A DNA stretch of 19,495 nt from Deltaproteobacteria bacterium (GCA_016219145.1 JACRCG010000126.1:1-19495); one strand, 5' to 3'; shown: positions 1 to 8,615, numbered from the stretch's first letter. Program-made: numbers and translations. Notes: generated by a model not told the origin, from the letters alone.

Positions 1-332
1 GCCGAACAGAACAGAAAAAACGCCGCAAACGCGGCTGTCAGACCAAAGCGAAGGAACAGTAGCAGAGCCAGAATGCCGTTCAGCAACTCGACCAGCGGAT
101 ACTGAAGCGAAATATGAGCGCCGCAGCCGCGGCACTTGCCGCGCAGCAGCAGGTAACTTAGCAGAGGAATATTGTCGTACCACCTGATCTGGTAGACGCA
201 GAGCGGGCAGTGAGATGGCGGAGATACAATCGATTCATTCCTGGGCAGGCGGCAGATGCAGACGTTCAGAAATGAGCCGACCAGCAGGCCGAAAACCAGG
301 GCGAACAGTGCGTAGATTGCTGTAGGGGTCAT
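1..332 (-). CDS. pilD: Prepilin peptidase, N-terminal part (runs off left edge)
   Basis: Type IV prepilin leader peptidase and N-methyltransferase of the inner membrane, which matures pilins and type II secretion pseudopilins. About 110 codons are visible; the rest lies beyond position 1. The protein opens with a hydrophobic segment (residues 5-27, containing LLVGSFLNVCICRLP). It then has the two zinc-ribbon pairs of the family, CPLC at 42-45 and CRGC at 67-70, followed by a second membrane segment with LVELLNG, the family's usual P-L-V-E-L-x-N motif. The two catalytic aspartates would lie in the missing part. The ATG overlaps the EI stop codon (TAATG), so the gene is co-transcribed as the last visible gene of the long minus-strand operon. 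Identity is well supported. The choice of pilD rather than a pseudopilin-specific paralogue is by convention. Confidence 0.85.
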   Translation of the reverse strand, partial: MTPTAIYALFALVFGLLVGSFLNVCICRLPRNESIVSPPSHCPLCVYQIRWYDNIPLLSYLLLRGKCRGCGAHISLQYPLVELLNGILALLLFLRFGLTAAFAAFFLFCS

Positions 333-2074
333 TAGTCGAAACTTTCGGCTACATCAAGAGTGATCTCGCGCTTCAGGTACATATCGACCTCGGCGGCGGT
401 TTTAAATGCAAAACAGCCTTCCGCAATCCTGACAGCCCGTTCATGCGTGATCCGTCGCAGAATCTGCTTGACACGCGGCAGCGAGGCGGCATTCATTGAA
501 AGCTCGTCGAAGCCCAGACCGAGCAGCACCGGCAGGTACAGTGGATCACCCGCCATCTCTCCGCACAAGCAGGCATCGATACCGGCGGCATGGGCATCCC
601 GAACGATCTGCCGCAGCGAACGCAGCACGGCCGGATGCAGCGGCTGGTACATATGGGACAGATGTTCGTTGGAGCGATCAATGGCCAGAGAGTACTGGAT
701 CAGATCGTTGGTGCCGACACTGAAGAAATCTACTTCTCGTGACAGCAGATCACCCAGTATCACCGCTGACGGGATTTCAATCATGACACCGATCCTCATG
801 TCGGCATCAAAGCGGATATTTTCTGCTGTCAGCTCGGATTTGGCCTGCTCCAGCAGGTTTTTGGCCTGAGCAAGTTCTTCCATGCCGGAAATCATCGGAA
901 ACATGATGCTGACCGGTCCGCTGGCGCTGATGCGCAGGATCGCCCGCAACTGTTTTTTGAATTCATCCGGCATACTGAGTGAAAGCCGGACAGCCCGAAC
1001 TCCAAGCGCCGGATTCTGCTCGGAGTCGCCCTGCATACCCTCCAGAAGCTTGTCACCGCCGGCATCCAGAGTTCTTACGGTGAGAGGATGGGGCGCAACA
1101 GCCTGCTGCATGGCCAGGTAGATTTGATACTGTTCTTCTTCATCCGGCATGCTTGAGCGGTTCATGAACAGCATCTCGGTACGGTAGAGCCCGGCGCCGC
1201 TGCCGCCATGCCTGAGTACCGAAGCCCCCTCTTCCGGCAGCTCCACATTGCCTTTCAGCAGCATGGGATGTCCGTCGGCTGTTTCGGCAGGCAGGCCGGC
1301 ATTTTTCAACAGCTCGAACTCGATATATTCGTAATGCTGTTTACGACTGAGGCAATCCTGAAAGGTCTGACTGTCAGGGTTAATGATCACACAGCCGTTA
1401 ATACCGTCTACGATTACCGGCAGGCCATCGAAGAGCGGATCTGCGATCCCCTCCACTCCGGCCACAGCCGGCATTTCAAAAGCTCGCGCCAGAATGGAGG
1501 TGTGCGAGGTGCGCCCGCCGATTTCTGTTACAAAACCAATAACATTGGTGCGATCAAGTTGCAGGATATCAGCCGGGGTAATATCATGAGCTGCGACAAT
1601 TGTCTGTCCTTGATGCTGCGGCATCTCGGCATGAGCCTCGCCGATCATCGACCTGAGCACTCGCTCGATAACTGTTTCGACGTCGCTGATGCGCTCCCGC
1701 AGATAGGGATCATCCATACTTGAAAAAATTTCCTGATAGCGATGCAGGGTGCGGCGCAAGGCGCCTTCCGCGTTAATCAGACCGGTTTCAATTATGGCTA
1801 TCGTTTCCGAAACAAGTCGTTCATCGGCCAGTATCAACAGGTGTGTTTCGATGAAAAAGAGGTGATCTTCTCCGGCAGAAGTTACCAGGCGGGTTTTCAG
1901 CGATTCAAGATCATGGCGGGTTACGGCTACGGCGGCATGCAGTCTGGAAATTTCTGAGGAAACAGCTTCGGGAGCAACAGTGTACTCACTTATGGCGGCT
2001 CTGCGACGATCAATGACGCACAACCGGCCGACAGCAATCCCGGGCGAAGCCGCGATTCCTGTGAAAGTACGCAT
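332..2074 (-). CDS. ptsI: Phosphoenolpyruvate-protein phosphotransferase (PTS enzyme I)
   Basis: Cytoplasmic enzyme I takes phosphate from phosphoenolpyruvate and passes it to HPr. The chosen ATG at 2074 gives 580 residues, normal for the family. It follows the ptsH stop by one base and has a strong GGTGAGGAA ribosome site inside the ptsH 3' end. The frame is open upstream to 2149, but that extension (MRGRTKRKR...) lies within ptsH and looks non-native. Visible marks are the N-terminal IAASPGIAVGR, the phospho-histidine loop GGRTSHTSILAR with His191, the PEP site LYRTEMLFMNR, the metal/PEP region DFFSVGTNDLIQYSLAIDR, and the catalytic cysteine in CGEMAGDP near residue 504. No sugar permease subunits lie nearby, so a regulatory phosphorelay with HPr, EIIA and HprK is inferred. 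Confidence 0.96.
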   Translation of the reverse strand: MRTFTGIAASPGIAVGRLCVIDRRRAAISEYTVAPEAVSSEISRLHAAVAVTRHDLESLKTRLVTSAGEDHLFFIETHLLILADERLVSETIAIIETGLINAEGALRRTLHRYQEIFSSMDDPYLRERISDVETVIERVLRSMIGEAHAEMPQHQGQTIVAAHDITPADILQLDRTNVIGFVTEIGGRTSHTSILARAFEMPAVAGVEGIADPLFDGLPVIVDGINGCVIINPDSQTFQDCLSRKQHYEYIEFELLKNAGLPAETADGHPMLLKGNVELPEEGASVLRHGGSGAGLYRTEMLFMNRSSMPDEEEQYQIYLAMQQAVAPHPLTVRTLDAGGDKLLEGMQGDSEQNPALGVRAVRLSLSMPDEFKKQLRAILRISASGPVSIMFPMISGMEELAQAKNLLEQAKSELTAENIRFDADMRIGVMIEIPSAVILGDLLSREVDFFSVGTNDLIQYSLAIDRSNEHLSHMYQPLHPAVLRSLRQIVRDAHAAGIDACLCGEMAGDPLYLPVLLGLGFDELSMNAASLPRVKQILRRITHERAVRIAEGCFAFKTAAEVDMYLKREITLDVAESFD

Positions 2075-2075
2075 G

Positions 2076-2342
2076 TTATTCCTCACCAAACCCGGTGGAG
2101 ATGATTTCACCGATAGACTGCATCGCTTCCGCTTCGTCCTCCCCCGCAACAGTCAACTTTACAGTGGTTCCCTTCGGGGCGGCCAACATCATGATACCCA
2201 TGATGCTTTTTCCGTTCACTTCCACACCTTCTCTGGCCAGCTTTACTTCAGAGTTGAAGCGGCTGGCTGTCTTGACAAACAGAGCCGATGCACGGGCATG
2301 CAGCCCGAGCTTGTTTATGATAAGAAATTCCTTCTGGAGCAT
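2076..2342 (-). CDS. ptsH: Phosphocarrier protein HPr
   Basis: HPr, 88 residues, the usual length. His15 in NKLGLHARAS is the site phosphorylated by enzyme I. Ser46 in NGKSIMGIMML is the site phosphorylated by HPr kinase, whose gene lies in the same operon. The HARAS form (instead of HARPA) is common in proteobacterial HPr proteins. An AAGAGGAAAA ribosome site precedes the ATG. The gene follows the EIIA gene by 29 nt and is one base ahead of ptsI. Both regulatory residues are present, so the protein should integrate PEP-dependent and ATP-dependent phosphorylation; this is family knowledge rather than something the sequence alone proves. Confidence 0.95.
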   Translation of the reverse strand: MLQKEFLIINKLGLHARASALFVKTASRFNSEVKLAREGVEVNGKSIMGIMMLAAPKGTTVKLTVAGEDEAEAMQSIGEIISTGFGEE

Positions 2343-2371
2343 GGTTACATTTTCCTCTTAAGTAATATTAA

Positions 2372-2761
2372 CTATTTTAAAAGATCCCCGGCCACGACAA
2401 TCCCTTCACGGCCGCAGCGCTGCAACTCGGCTGCAAGCTCTGCAACAGCCAGCCTTCCCCGCTTGGAACAGAATTCCATCAGCATCGGCAGGTTGACACC
2501 TGTAATAACTTCCACCAATCCGTCCTTCAGAAACGACATTGCCATGTTGGAGGGAGTGCCGCCAAAAAGGTCGGTCATGATGATTGTGCCGGTCTGGCTC
2601 GATCCGACGGCAGACACAACATGAGCCATAATCTGATCGGCATGTTCTCCGGAAGCGACCTCCACGACGGAACACTCCTCAATCGGGCCGACGATCATCT
2701 CGGCCGAAGCCTTAAGGGCGGTAGCCAGGCCCGCATGCGCCACAAGAACAAGTCTAATCAT
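2372..2761 (-). CDS. PTS EIIA component, mannose family
   Basis: Stand-alone EIIA domain of the mannose/fructose/sorbose family (129 residues), similar in fold to the IIA domain of ManX. The phosphorylated residue is His9 in VAHAGLA. The family motif MTDLFGGTPSNMA follows near residue 68. There is no fused EIIB domain and no EIIC or EIID gene beside it, so it probably acts as a phosphate-sensing regulatory partner of HPr rather than in sugar uptake (inference). Its ATG overlaps the rapZ stop by four bases (ATGA), which suggests translational coupling. Confidence 0.92.
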   Translation of the reverse strand: MIRLVLVAHAGLATALKASAEMIVGPIEECSVVEVASGEHADQIMAHVVSAVGSSQTGTIIMTDLFGGTPSNMAMSFLKDGLVEVITGVNLPMLMEFCSKRGRLAVAELAAELQRCGREGIVVAGDLLK

Positions 2762-3621
2762 TGATTTCCCTTTTCAATATCTCTGTGAATTATCCTTACT
2801 GACGGCCATAAAGTCTGCAAATGCATACCGGTAGCCTCGGCAATAGCTACCGAACGGTGCCGCCCCCCGGTGCAACCTATCGAAATTGTAAAATATGACT
2901 TGCCTTCCTGCCTGTGAGCCGGCAGCAGCATATCAAGCAGAGGGAAAAAATGATCCAGAAACTGCGCCGTAACGACATTATCAAGCACATATTCGCGCAC
3001 AGCATCGTCAAGCCCGGAAGCGGACTTCAATTCCGGCACAAAGAACGGGTTAGGCAGAAAGCGCACATCCATAACCATGCTGGATTCAAGCGGAATCCCG
3101 TAGCGAAAACCAAAGGACTGCACCTCTATCACCAGCGGGTTTCCGCTCTCTTCTCCCCTGGCAACACGAAGAATAAAGTCCTTCAGCTGATGAACATTAA
3201 ACTCGGAAGTATCAATAACTCTGGTGGCCATCTGCCTTAATCCGGAAAGATGCTCCCTTTCAATGCGGATACATTCTGACACGGAACGGCTTTCGTCAGC
3301 CGGATGACGCCTTCTGGTCTCGGAAAAACGACGCATGAGAATTTCATCAACGGCATCGAAAAACAGAATTTCTATAATGTGGCCGGCATTGGATATTTTC
3401 TGAAAAGCACTTTTGTAGCCCTTCAGAAATTCCCGGCCACGGATATCCGCCACCAGAACGATGCCCTTGAAAGATTCGCCCGATTTACCGATCAGGTCTA
3501 CAAATCTCTTGAACAGCCGCACCGGCAGATTGTCAATACAGTAAAAACCTTCGTCCTCCAGAGCCCTGACAGCGGTGGATTTTCCTGAACCGGACATGCC
3601 GGTGACAACAATAACCCTCAT
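2758..3621 (-). CDS. rapZ: RapZ/YvcJ-type nucleotide-binding protein
   Basis: P-loop protein of the RapZ (YhbJ/YvcJ) family, 287 residues, close to the usual 285-290. The Walker A motif GMSGSGKST is at residues 8-16, followed by EDEGFYCIDNLPV. The C-terminal signature SIGCTGGRHRSVAIAE is present; in E. coli RapZ the C-terminal half binds the small RNA GlmZ and directs its cleavage by RNase E, controlling glucosamine-6-phosphate synthase. Whether that role holds here is not known, and no GlmY/GlmZ-like RNA is seen in the window. The gene starts 3 nt after the hprK stop and overlaps the EIIA gene. The same PTS neighbourhood is common in proteobacteria. Confidence 0.93.
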   Translation of the reverse strand: MRVIVVTGMSGSGKSTAVRALEDEGFYCIDNLPVRLFKRFVDLIGKSGESFKGIVLVADIRGREFLKGYKSAFQKISNAGHIIEILFFDAVDEILMRRFSETRRRHPADESRSVSECIRIEREHLSGLRQMATRVIDTSEFNVHQLKDFILRVARGEESGNPLVIEVQSFGFRYGIPLESSMVMDVRFLPNPFFVPELKSASGLDDAVREYVLDNVVTAQFLDHFFPLLDMLLPAHRQEGKSYFTISIGCTGGRHRSVAIAEATGMHLQTLWPSVRIIHRDIEKGNQ

Positions 3622-3624
3622 GAC

Positions 3625-4584
3625 CTACTCTACCTCATCACCCAGCGGCCTGACTTCCATGCGCGCCAGCAGCCGCTCCTGAAAATCGCGAGCCGAATGA
3701 TAGCCCATCCCTTTCAGCAGAAAGTTACGGGCCGCTACTTCTATGATCGACCCCAGGTTGCGTCCGGGACGGACCGGAATACAGATGTGGGGAATCTCTA
3801 TCCCGAGAATGGTCGAGGTTTTGTCGTCAACCCCCAGACGGTCATATTCATGGTCCGGGTCCCACTCTACAAGCTCCAGCTCCATATCGATGATTTTCTT
3901 GTCACGGATTGAAGAAACACCGTAGAGATCCTTGATGTTTATAATCCCCAGACCACGGATCTCCATCAGATGCAAGATAGCCTCTTCGGCCTGCCCGACC
4001 AGCGCCGCCGGCATTTTTTTCTTGATGAAAACCATGTCGTCCGCGACCAGCCTGTGGCCGCGTATTACCAGGTCAAGAGCACACTCGCTCTTGCCGATGC
4101 CGCTTTTGCCGGTCAGAAGAATACCGACACCCAGAACGTCCACCAGCACGCCATGGATATGAGTGGTCGGCAACAGCCTCTCTTCAAGAAACTTGGTGAT
4201 TAAAGAAATAAATGTGGAGGATTGAAGATTACTGCCGATCAGCGGTATTCCGGCCCGAATTGCCATTTCGAACAATACCGGCGGAGGCCTGAGACCCTTT
4301 GTGATGATAAAGCAGGATATCGGAAAACTGCAAAGGGCCCCAACAGTTTGCCTGGCGATCTGAGGCTCAATCTGTTCCAGATAGGAAATTTCGGTATTGC
4401 CGAGCACCTGAATCCGGTCGGGATGCAAGTGCTCGGTATATCCGGCCAATGCCAGCCCGGGTTTCTGAATGCGCGAACTCGAAACTCGATTGAGCAGTCC
4501 CTGTTCACCGCCGATCAGGGTCAACCCCAGGCCGTATTCCTTGTCGTTAAGAATTTCCTGAATTGAAAGAGTAATGCCATCCAT
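3625..4584 (-). CDS. hprK: HPr kinase/phosphorylase
   Basis: Bifunctional enzyme that phosphorylates HPr on Ser46 with ATP and removes the phosphate again. It has 319 residues, the typical length. The N-terminal regulatory domain (about 1-130) precedes the catalytic core with Walker A GKSGIGKS at residues 159-166, the ADD motif at 181-183, and the HprK signature EIRGLGIINI at 209-218. The conserved THIHG stretch just before the P-loop is also present. The start ATG at 4584 has only a weak upstream purine stretch (AGAGAGAAAA, about 10 nt further than ideal), so initiation may be coupled or inefficient. The gene lies 25 nt after hpf and 3 nt before rapZ. Confidence 0.95.
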   Translation of the reverse strand: MDGITLSIQEILNDKEYGLGLTLIGGEQGLLNRVSSSRIQKPGLALAGYTEHLHPDRIQVLGNTEISYLEQIEPQIARQTVGALCSFPISCFIITKGLRPPPVLFEMAIRAGIPLIGSNLQSSTFISLITKFLEERLLPTTHIHGVLVDVLGVGILLTGKSGIGKSECALDLVIRGHRLVADDMVFIKKKMPAALVGQAEEAILHLMEIRGLGIINIKDLYGVSSIRDKKIIDMELELVEWDPDHEYDRLGVDDKTSTILGIEIPHICIPVRPGRNLGSIIEVAARNFLLKGMGYHSARDFQERLLARMEVRPLGDEVE

Positions 4585-4609
4585 GGATTTATGGGTTTTC
4601 TCTCTGCAC

Positions 4610-5158
4610 TCAGCTCTGTTGCGGTTCTATCAGACCAAAGTTGCCGTCCTTGCGACGATAGAGAACTTTGATCTCACTGCTGGAGGAGTCTGTAAATACC
4701 AGAAAATCCTTGTGCAGCAGATCCATCTGCATGACGGCCTCTTCTACCGACATCGGCTTGGCTGTTTCTATTTTGGTCCTGATGACAACCGGCTCGGCAT
4801 TCTCATCAAGACTTTCAGCCTGGAAAATCTTCTTGGAGATCTGGCGGCCGTGTTCATCACCATTTGGCTTGTGCGCCTTGATCTTTTCCTTGTAGCGTTT
4901 GAGTTGACGCTCGATCTTGTCGATCACGGCGTCAATGGCGGCGTACATGTCGTTGGTTGCCTCGGAGGCTTTGGTGCTGATGCCCCGGGCGGTGATAACG
5001 ATCTCGACGATATGCCTTATTTTCTTCTCGACCGCAAAATAGACCTGCACGCTGACCGGTTCATCGATATACTTCGTAACCCTCTCCAGTTTTTCTTCTG
5101 CATACGCTTTGAGGGCGTCGCTCTGCTCCATTTGCCTGAAAGTTGTTGATACCTGCAT
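4610..5158 (-). CDS. hpf: Ribosome hibernation promoting factor, long form
   Basis: Ribosome-associated inhibitor formerly called sigma-54 modulation protein, because it sits beside rpoN. At 182 residues it is the long form. An N-terminal ribosome-binding domain (about 1-105, with KYIDEPVSVQVYF and VEIVITARG) is joined by a charged linker to a C-terminal dimerisation domain (about 122-182, ending VLYRRKDGNFGLIEP). Long HPF alone pairs 70S ribosomes into 100S dimers in stationary phase in other bacteria. A good AGGAGG ribosome site lies 6-7 nt before the ATG. It follows rpoN by 58 nt. Confidence 0.94.
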   Translation of the reverse strand: MQVSTTFRQMEQSDALKAYAEEKLERVTKYIDEPVSVQVYFAVEKKIRHIVEIVITARGISTKASEATNDMYAAIDAVIDKIERQLKRYKEKIKAHKPNGDEHGRQISKKIFQAESLDENAEPVVIRTKIETAKPMSVEEAVMQMDLLHKDFLVFTDSSSSEIKVLYRRKDGNFGLIEPQQS

Positions 5159-5216
5159 ACTAGCCTCCTGTCTGTTGTGTGCTGCATTGTGGACAACCTG
5201 CCATTTAAACAGATCG

Positions 5217-6656
5217 TCAGAAATGTCGTTTACGTTCCGATGATGAGCCTAATCTCAACATCTCGCGATACTTGGTCACTGTGCGCCGGGCAATATTGAC
5301 TGTCTGTCCCGACAATAACTCTGCAATTTTCTGATCCGAAAGCGGTTTTTTGGGATCCTCCTTTTCTATGATTTCCCTGATTCGGTTTTTGACGCTTTCA
5401 GAGGCAACAAACTCCCCTTCGCTTGTCGAAAGGCCGCTGTTGAAAAAATACTTCAATTCAAACAGCCCTTGCGGAGTCTGCATGTACTTGTTGGTGGTAA
5501 CCCTGCTGATGGTTGACTCGTGCATGCCGATATCTTCGGCTATGTCTCGTAAGACCAGCGGCCGAAGATACTCGATGCCGCGGTCGAAATATTCGCGCTG
5601 AAAGCGGATGATACTCTTGGCAACCTTGTAGATGGTGCGCTGACGCTGCTGGATGCTCTTGATCAGCCAGAGGGCGGAGCGCATCTTGTCGCTGATGTAC
5701 TCCTCCGCCTGGGAATCGATCGAACCATTGCCGCGGACATCAGCGTAATGCGAGCTGACCTTAAGATTTGGCAGGCCCTCTTCATTCAGCATGACGACGT
5801 AATCATCGCCTACCTTGTGAACAAAAATATCGGGCGAAATATAATGCACATCATCAGAATTGAAGGACGACCCCGGACGCGGGTCAAAACCGGCAATAAT
5901 CTTGGCGGCAATCAGCACCTGGTTGATGTCAACGCCCAGAGAGCGCGCGATCAGCTTGTAGTCGCGCTTTTCTAGATCGGAAAGATGTTTCAGCAGAATG
6001 CCCTCTACCACACTCCCTTTCATACCCAGAAAACGGGCCTGAATCAACAGGCATTCCCTCAGATCACGGGCAGCCACACCGGAAGGATCGAATTCCTGAA
6101 TGCACTCCAGCACATCAATGACGTCCTCTTCGGTTGCATTGCTCGCCTCGGCGATCTCTGCCAGAGAAGCCCGCAGATAACCGGACTCATCTATGTTTCC
6201 GATTATCACCTCGCCGACCCGCACGTCCATTTCGGAGTACTGCCCCATATGGAGCTGCCAGAGCAGATGATCAATCAGGGTGCCCTGGCGGGTCAGCAGG
6301 TTTTCAAACGAGGGACGTTCCTCATCACTGCTGTACTGTTCCCCGGCACTGTAGTTGTAGCCATCCAGGTAGCTATCCCAATCCCGCAGGGTCTCCTCAC
6401 CGGTCTCCACTTCACGAAATTCAGTGACATCCTGTTCAGGCTCATGCTCCTGCTCGGCTGTCTCCAGAGTATCAGGCTCACGGGGCTCTTCTATATCAGT
6501 ATTCTCTTCCAGAAGCGGATTTTCCTCCAGCTCCTGACGAACAAGATCCTGAAGCTCCAGCCGGGTCAGCTGGAGCAGTTTGATAGCCTGCTGCAGCTGC
6601 GGCGTCATCACCAGCTGCTGCGACATCTTCAGTTGTTGGCGCATCTCCATTGCCAT
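5217..6656 (-). CDS. rpoN: RNA polymerase sigma-54 factor
   Basis: Alternative sigma factor recognising -24/-12 promoters and needing AAA+ activators. The ATG at 6656 gives 479 residues. A TTG nine bases upstream is also in frame, but the GAGG ribosome site fits the ATG better. Region I is glutamine-rich (MRQQLKMSQQLVMTPQLQQ). Region II is acidic (about residues 48-95, many E and D). The core-binding domain follows, then the helix-turn-helix HESTISRVTTNKYMQTP. The C-terminal RpoN box ARRTVTKYRE lies near residues 456-465, with one substitution from the usual ARRTVAKYRE. It sits 21 nt after lptB and 58 nt before hpf, the classical rpoN neighbourhood. Confidence 0.96.
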   Translation of the reverse strand: MAMEMRQQLKMSQQLVMTPQLQQAIKLLQLTRLELQDLVRQELEENPLLEENTDIEEPREPDTLETAEQEHEPEQDVTEFREVETGEETLRDWDSYLDGYNYSAGEQYSSDEERPSFENLLTRQGTLIDHLLWQLHMGQYSEMDVRVGEVIIGNIDESGYLRASLAEIAEASNATEEDVIDVLECIQEFDPSGVAARDLRECLLIQARFLGMKGSVVEGILLKHLSDLEKRDYKLIARSLGVDINQVLIAAKIIAGFDPRPGSSFNSDDVHYISPDIFVHKVGDDYVVMLNEEGLPNLKVSSHYADVRGNGSIDSQAEEYISDKMRSALWLIKSIQQRQRTIYKVAKSIIRFQREYFDRGIEYLRPLVLRDIAEDIGMHESTISRVTTNKYMQTPQGLFELKYFFNSGLSTSEGEFVASESVKNRIREIIEKEDPKKPLSDQKIAELLSGQTVNIARRTVTKYREMLRLGSSSERKRHF

Positions 6657-6677
6657 CTGAATCAAACCTCGGACAGT

Positions 6678-7412
6678 CTATAATCTGAAATCATCACCCA
6701 GATATATCTCACGTGCTTTTTTGCTGTTCGCTATTTCATCCGGAGTGCCGTGCTCCAGCACTTCCCCGGCGCTCAGGATATAGGCGGTGTCGCAGACACC
6801 CAGGGTCTCGCGTACATTGTGATCAGAAATCAAGACACCGATGTTCCTGTTTTTCAGCGACACTATCAGATTCTGTATATCAGCCACCGCAATCGGATCG
6901 ATTCCGGCAAACGGTTCATCAAGAAGGATAAACAAAGGCTTTGTTATCAGAGCCCGCGCGATTTCTACCCGACGGCGCTCTCCTCCCGAGAGGGCATACC
7001 CTTTCGAGGCCGAAATATGGGTGATATTGAACTCCTCCAGCAGCTGCGCCATACGCGTCATGCGAACATTTCTGTCCGGCTCTACCGTTTCAAGAATCGC
7101 CAGCAGATTGTCAGCCACCGAGAGTTTTCGAAAGACCGAGGCCTCCTGAGGAAGATAACTGATGCCGCGCCTTGCCCTTTGGTACATGGGAAGTCCGGTT
7201 ATCTCCTCATCGCCAAGAAAAACCTGGCCGCCATCCGGTTGCGCCAGACCTACCACCATGTAAAATGTCGTCGTCTTACCTGCGCCGTTTGGCCCCAGCA
7301 AACCGGTAACTGTACCGGCCTGAATCGAGATATCGACCCCGTTGACCACCTGGCGGCTGCCGTAGCTCTTCATGAGACCGCAGGTCCGGAGCTTTGAATT
7401 TTCAGCGGCCAC
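6678..7412 (-). CDS. lptB: LPS export ABC transporter ATPase LptB
   Basis: Cytoplasmic ATPase that powers extraction of LPS from the inner membrane with LptF/LptG and hands it to the LptC-LptA bridge. It has 244 residues. Walker A is GPNGAGKTT at 40-48, the Q-loop lies in SYLPQEAS near residue 89, the ABC signature LSGGERRRVEIARAL starts at 141, Walker B is FILLDEP at 161-167, and the switch histidine is in SDHNV at 198. Initiation is at a GTG with an AGGAAGG ribosome site. The start lies 11 nt inside the lptA 3' end, so the genes are probably coupled. LptF and LptG are not in the window. Confidence 0.95.
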   Translation of the reverse strand: MAAENSKLRTCGLMKSYGSRQVVNGVDISIQAGTVTGLLGPNGAGKTTTFYMVVGLAQPDGGQVFLGDEEITGLPMYQRARRGISYLPQEASVFRKLSVADNLLAILETVEPDRNVRMTRMAQLLEEFNITHISASKGYALSGGERRRVEIARALITKPLFILLDEPFAGIDPIAVADIQNLIVSLKNRNIGVLISDHNVRETLGVCDTAYILSAGEVLEHGTPDEIANSKKAREIYLGDDFRL

Positions 7413-7929
7413 CGGCAGAGCCCTTCCTGGCAGGCGGGTTGATGACCGCCTCTACCCGTGCATTGGGGTCGCCGCCACCCGTAACGGTACTCCTGTCGTC
7501 ATCGACGTAGTAGGTAATCACCTTGCCGCTGACGCTATCCGAGCCCTGCATGACCTTGGGGTTGGGAGTGCCGGTCAAGGTGATACGGCCATCATGACTG
7601 TCATAGACGGCCTGTGAAGCGATACCGGTCCTGTTCTGCTGCACGATGCGCACATTTCCGGTGGCCTCAACCTTGTCGACTTCGCCATTTTTTTCGGCAT
7701 AATTTACAATCAGTTTATCGGAAAAGATGGTGATATCGCCCTGTTTGGCGACCACTTTTCCTGAAAAAATTGCCGTTTTGCCATTGTTATCGGCGGACAT
7801 TTCATTGGACTTGATCGTGATGGGCAGGGTTGAGCGGTCTTTCCGGACCGGCTTGTCAACCGGGGCAGCCAATGATCCTGACGCCATAACCAGGCCTAAT
7901 AGCGTAATGAGCAGTGCGACACTCTTCAT
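7402..7929 (-). CDS. lptA: LPS export periplasmic protein LptA
   Basis: OstA-like periplasmic protein that polymerises into the bridge carrying LPS across the periplasm. It has 175 residues, the usual size. A signal peptide is visible (MKSVALLITLLGLVMASGS, probable cleavage after the LAA near residue 22). The jellyroll repeats follow, starting ITIKSNEMSADNNGKTAIFS and GKVVAKQGDITIFSDKL, then GNVRIVQQNRTGIASQAVYD. Its ATG overlaps the lptC stop (ATGA) and its end overlaps lptB. The C-terminus ends in a short basic, glycine-rich tail. Confidence 0.93.
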   Translation of the reverse strand: MKSVALLITLLGLVMASGSLAAPVDKPVRKDRSTLPITIKSNEMSADNNGKTAIFSGKVVAKQGDITIFSDKLIVNYAEKNGEVDKVEATGNVRIVQQNRTGIASQAVYDSHDGRITLTGTPNPKVMQGSDSVSGKVITYYVDDDRSTVTGGGDPNARVEAVINPPARKGSAGGR

Positions 7930-8615
7930 CGTTTCTTCCTGACGACCTTTTTTTTCGATCTTTTTTTGATCTTTTTCGAGACCTGTTTTTTTGCCGGGGC
8001 AGCTGCCTGATTCGCGTTTGCGCCGGCTGCGGCTCCATTCACTGAAACACCTGCCACAACAGCATCAACCTGACTGAAAAAGCGGGCCTGCTGCTCCCTG
8101 GCATCCATCTCCATGCCGGTGGCATTAAGGGTCAAGCGGTCCTGCCGGAAAGTGACCATCTCAGCTGTCTTGAATTGAGATTCCGCAGCCCTGTAATCTA
8201 TGGAATTTGTGTCAAAGCTTGCGCCATCACCCGTCACAACGTGAACTTTGCCGCGCAGTTTTATGTTTTTGCTGTTGGCAAGGTATTCCCCGCGATCGGC
8301 TGTCAGTTTTATCGCGCCACGCCTCTCGGTACGGGCAAAATCCATCTGAATGCCACCGCCAAGATAGGCAATCTCGCCGCTCTTGTCATACTCAACCTTC
8401 TCGGCCACAAGCTCCCAGACAACCGAACCATCCTTCATCTCGCTGAACCTGGCCTGCTTTAAAGCGATATCGATATTTTGGGGAAGCTGCTGAAAAGCCG
8501 ACTGCACCGGGGCAGAATAATTATTGCCGTTCCGGGAGATGGCGATCAAGATGCAGATAATCGCCGAGGTTACTAAAATGACCAGTGCAGGCCTGATAAA
8601 AACTGGCGATACCAT
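7926..8615 (-). CDS. lptC: LPS export protein LptC with a lysine-rich C-terminal tail
   Basis: Membrane-anchored LptC (229 residues) links the inner-membrane LptBFG complex to LptA. One N-terminal transmembrane helix (about residues 6-26, VFIRPALVILVTSAIICILI) precedes a periplasmic OstA-like domain containing DIALKQARFSEMKDGSVVWE and ADRGEYLANSKNIKLRGKV. About 35 C-terminal residues are unusual: an Ala/Asn/Gly stretch followed by a tail rich in Lys and Arg (KKQVSKKIKKRSKKK). It is encoded by A-runs of eight, seven and five bases. No ribosome site is visible before the ATG. A promoter just upstream suggests a leaderless message. The gene is separated from kdsC by 81 nt and overlaps lptA by 4 nt. 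Confidence 0.88.
   Translation of the reverse strand: MVSPVFIRPALVILVTSAIICILIAISRNGNNYSAPVQSAFQQLPQNIDIALKQARFSEMKDGSVVWELVAEKVEYDKSGEIAYLGGGIQMDFARTERRGAIKLTADRGEYLANSKNIKLRGKVHVVTGDGASFDTNSIDYRAAESQFKTAEMVTFRQDRLTLNATGMEMDAREQQARFFSQVDAVVAGVSVNGAAAGANANQAAAPAKKQVSKKIKKRSKKKVVRKKR

Noticed and set aside
2075..2149. Longer enzyme I reading frame starting MRGRTKRKR
   Set aside because: It lies wholly inside ptsH, and the ATG at 2074 has a strong ribosome site and begins with the family N-terminus.
5159..5216. Possible sigma-54 (-24/-12) promoter before hpf (TGGCAGG...)
   Set aside because: The GG to GC spacing does not fit: the -12 GC is absent at the required distance.
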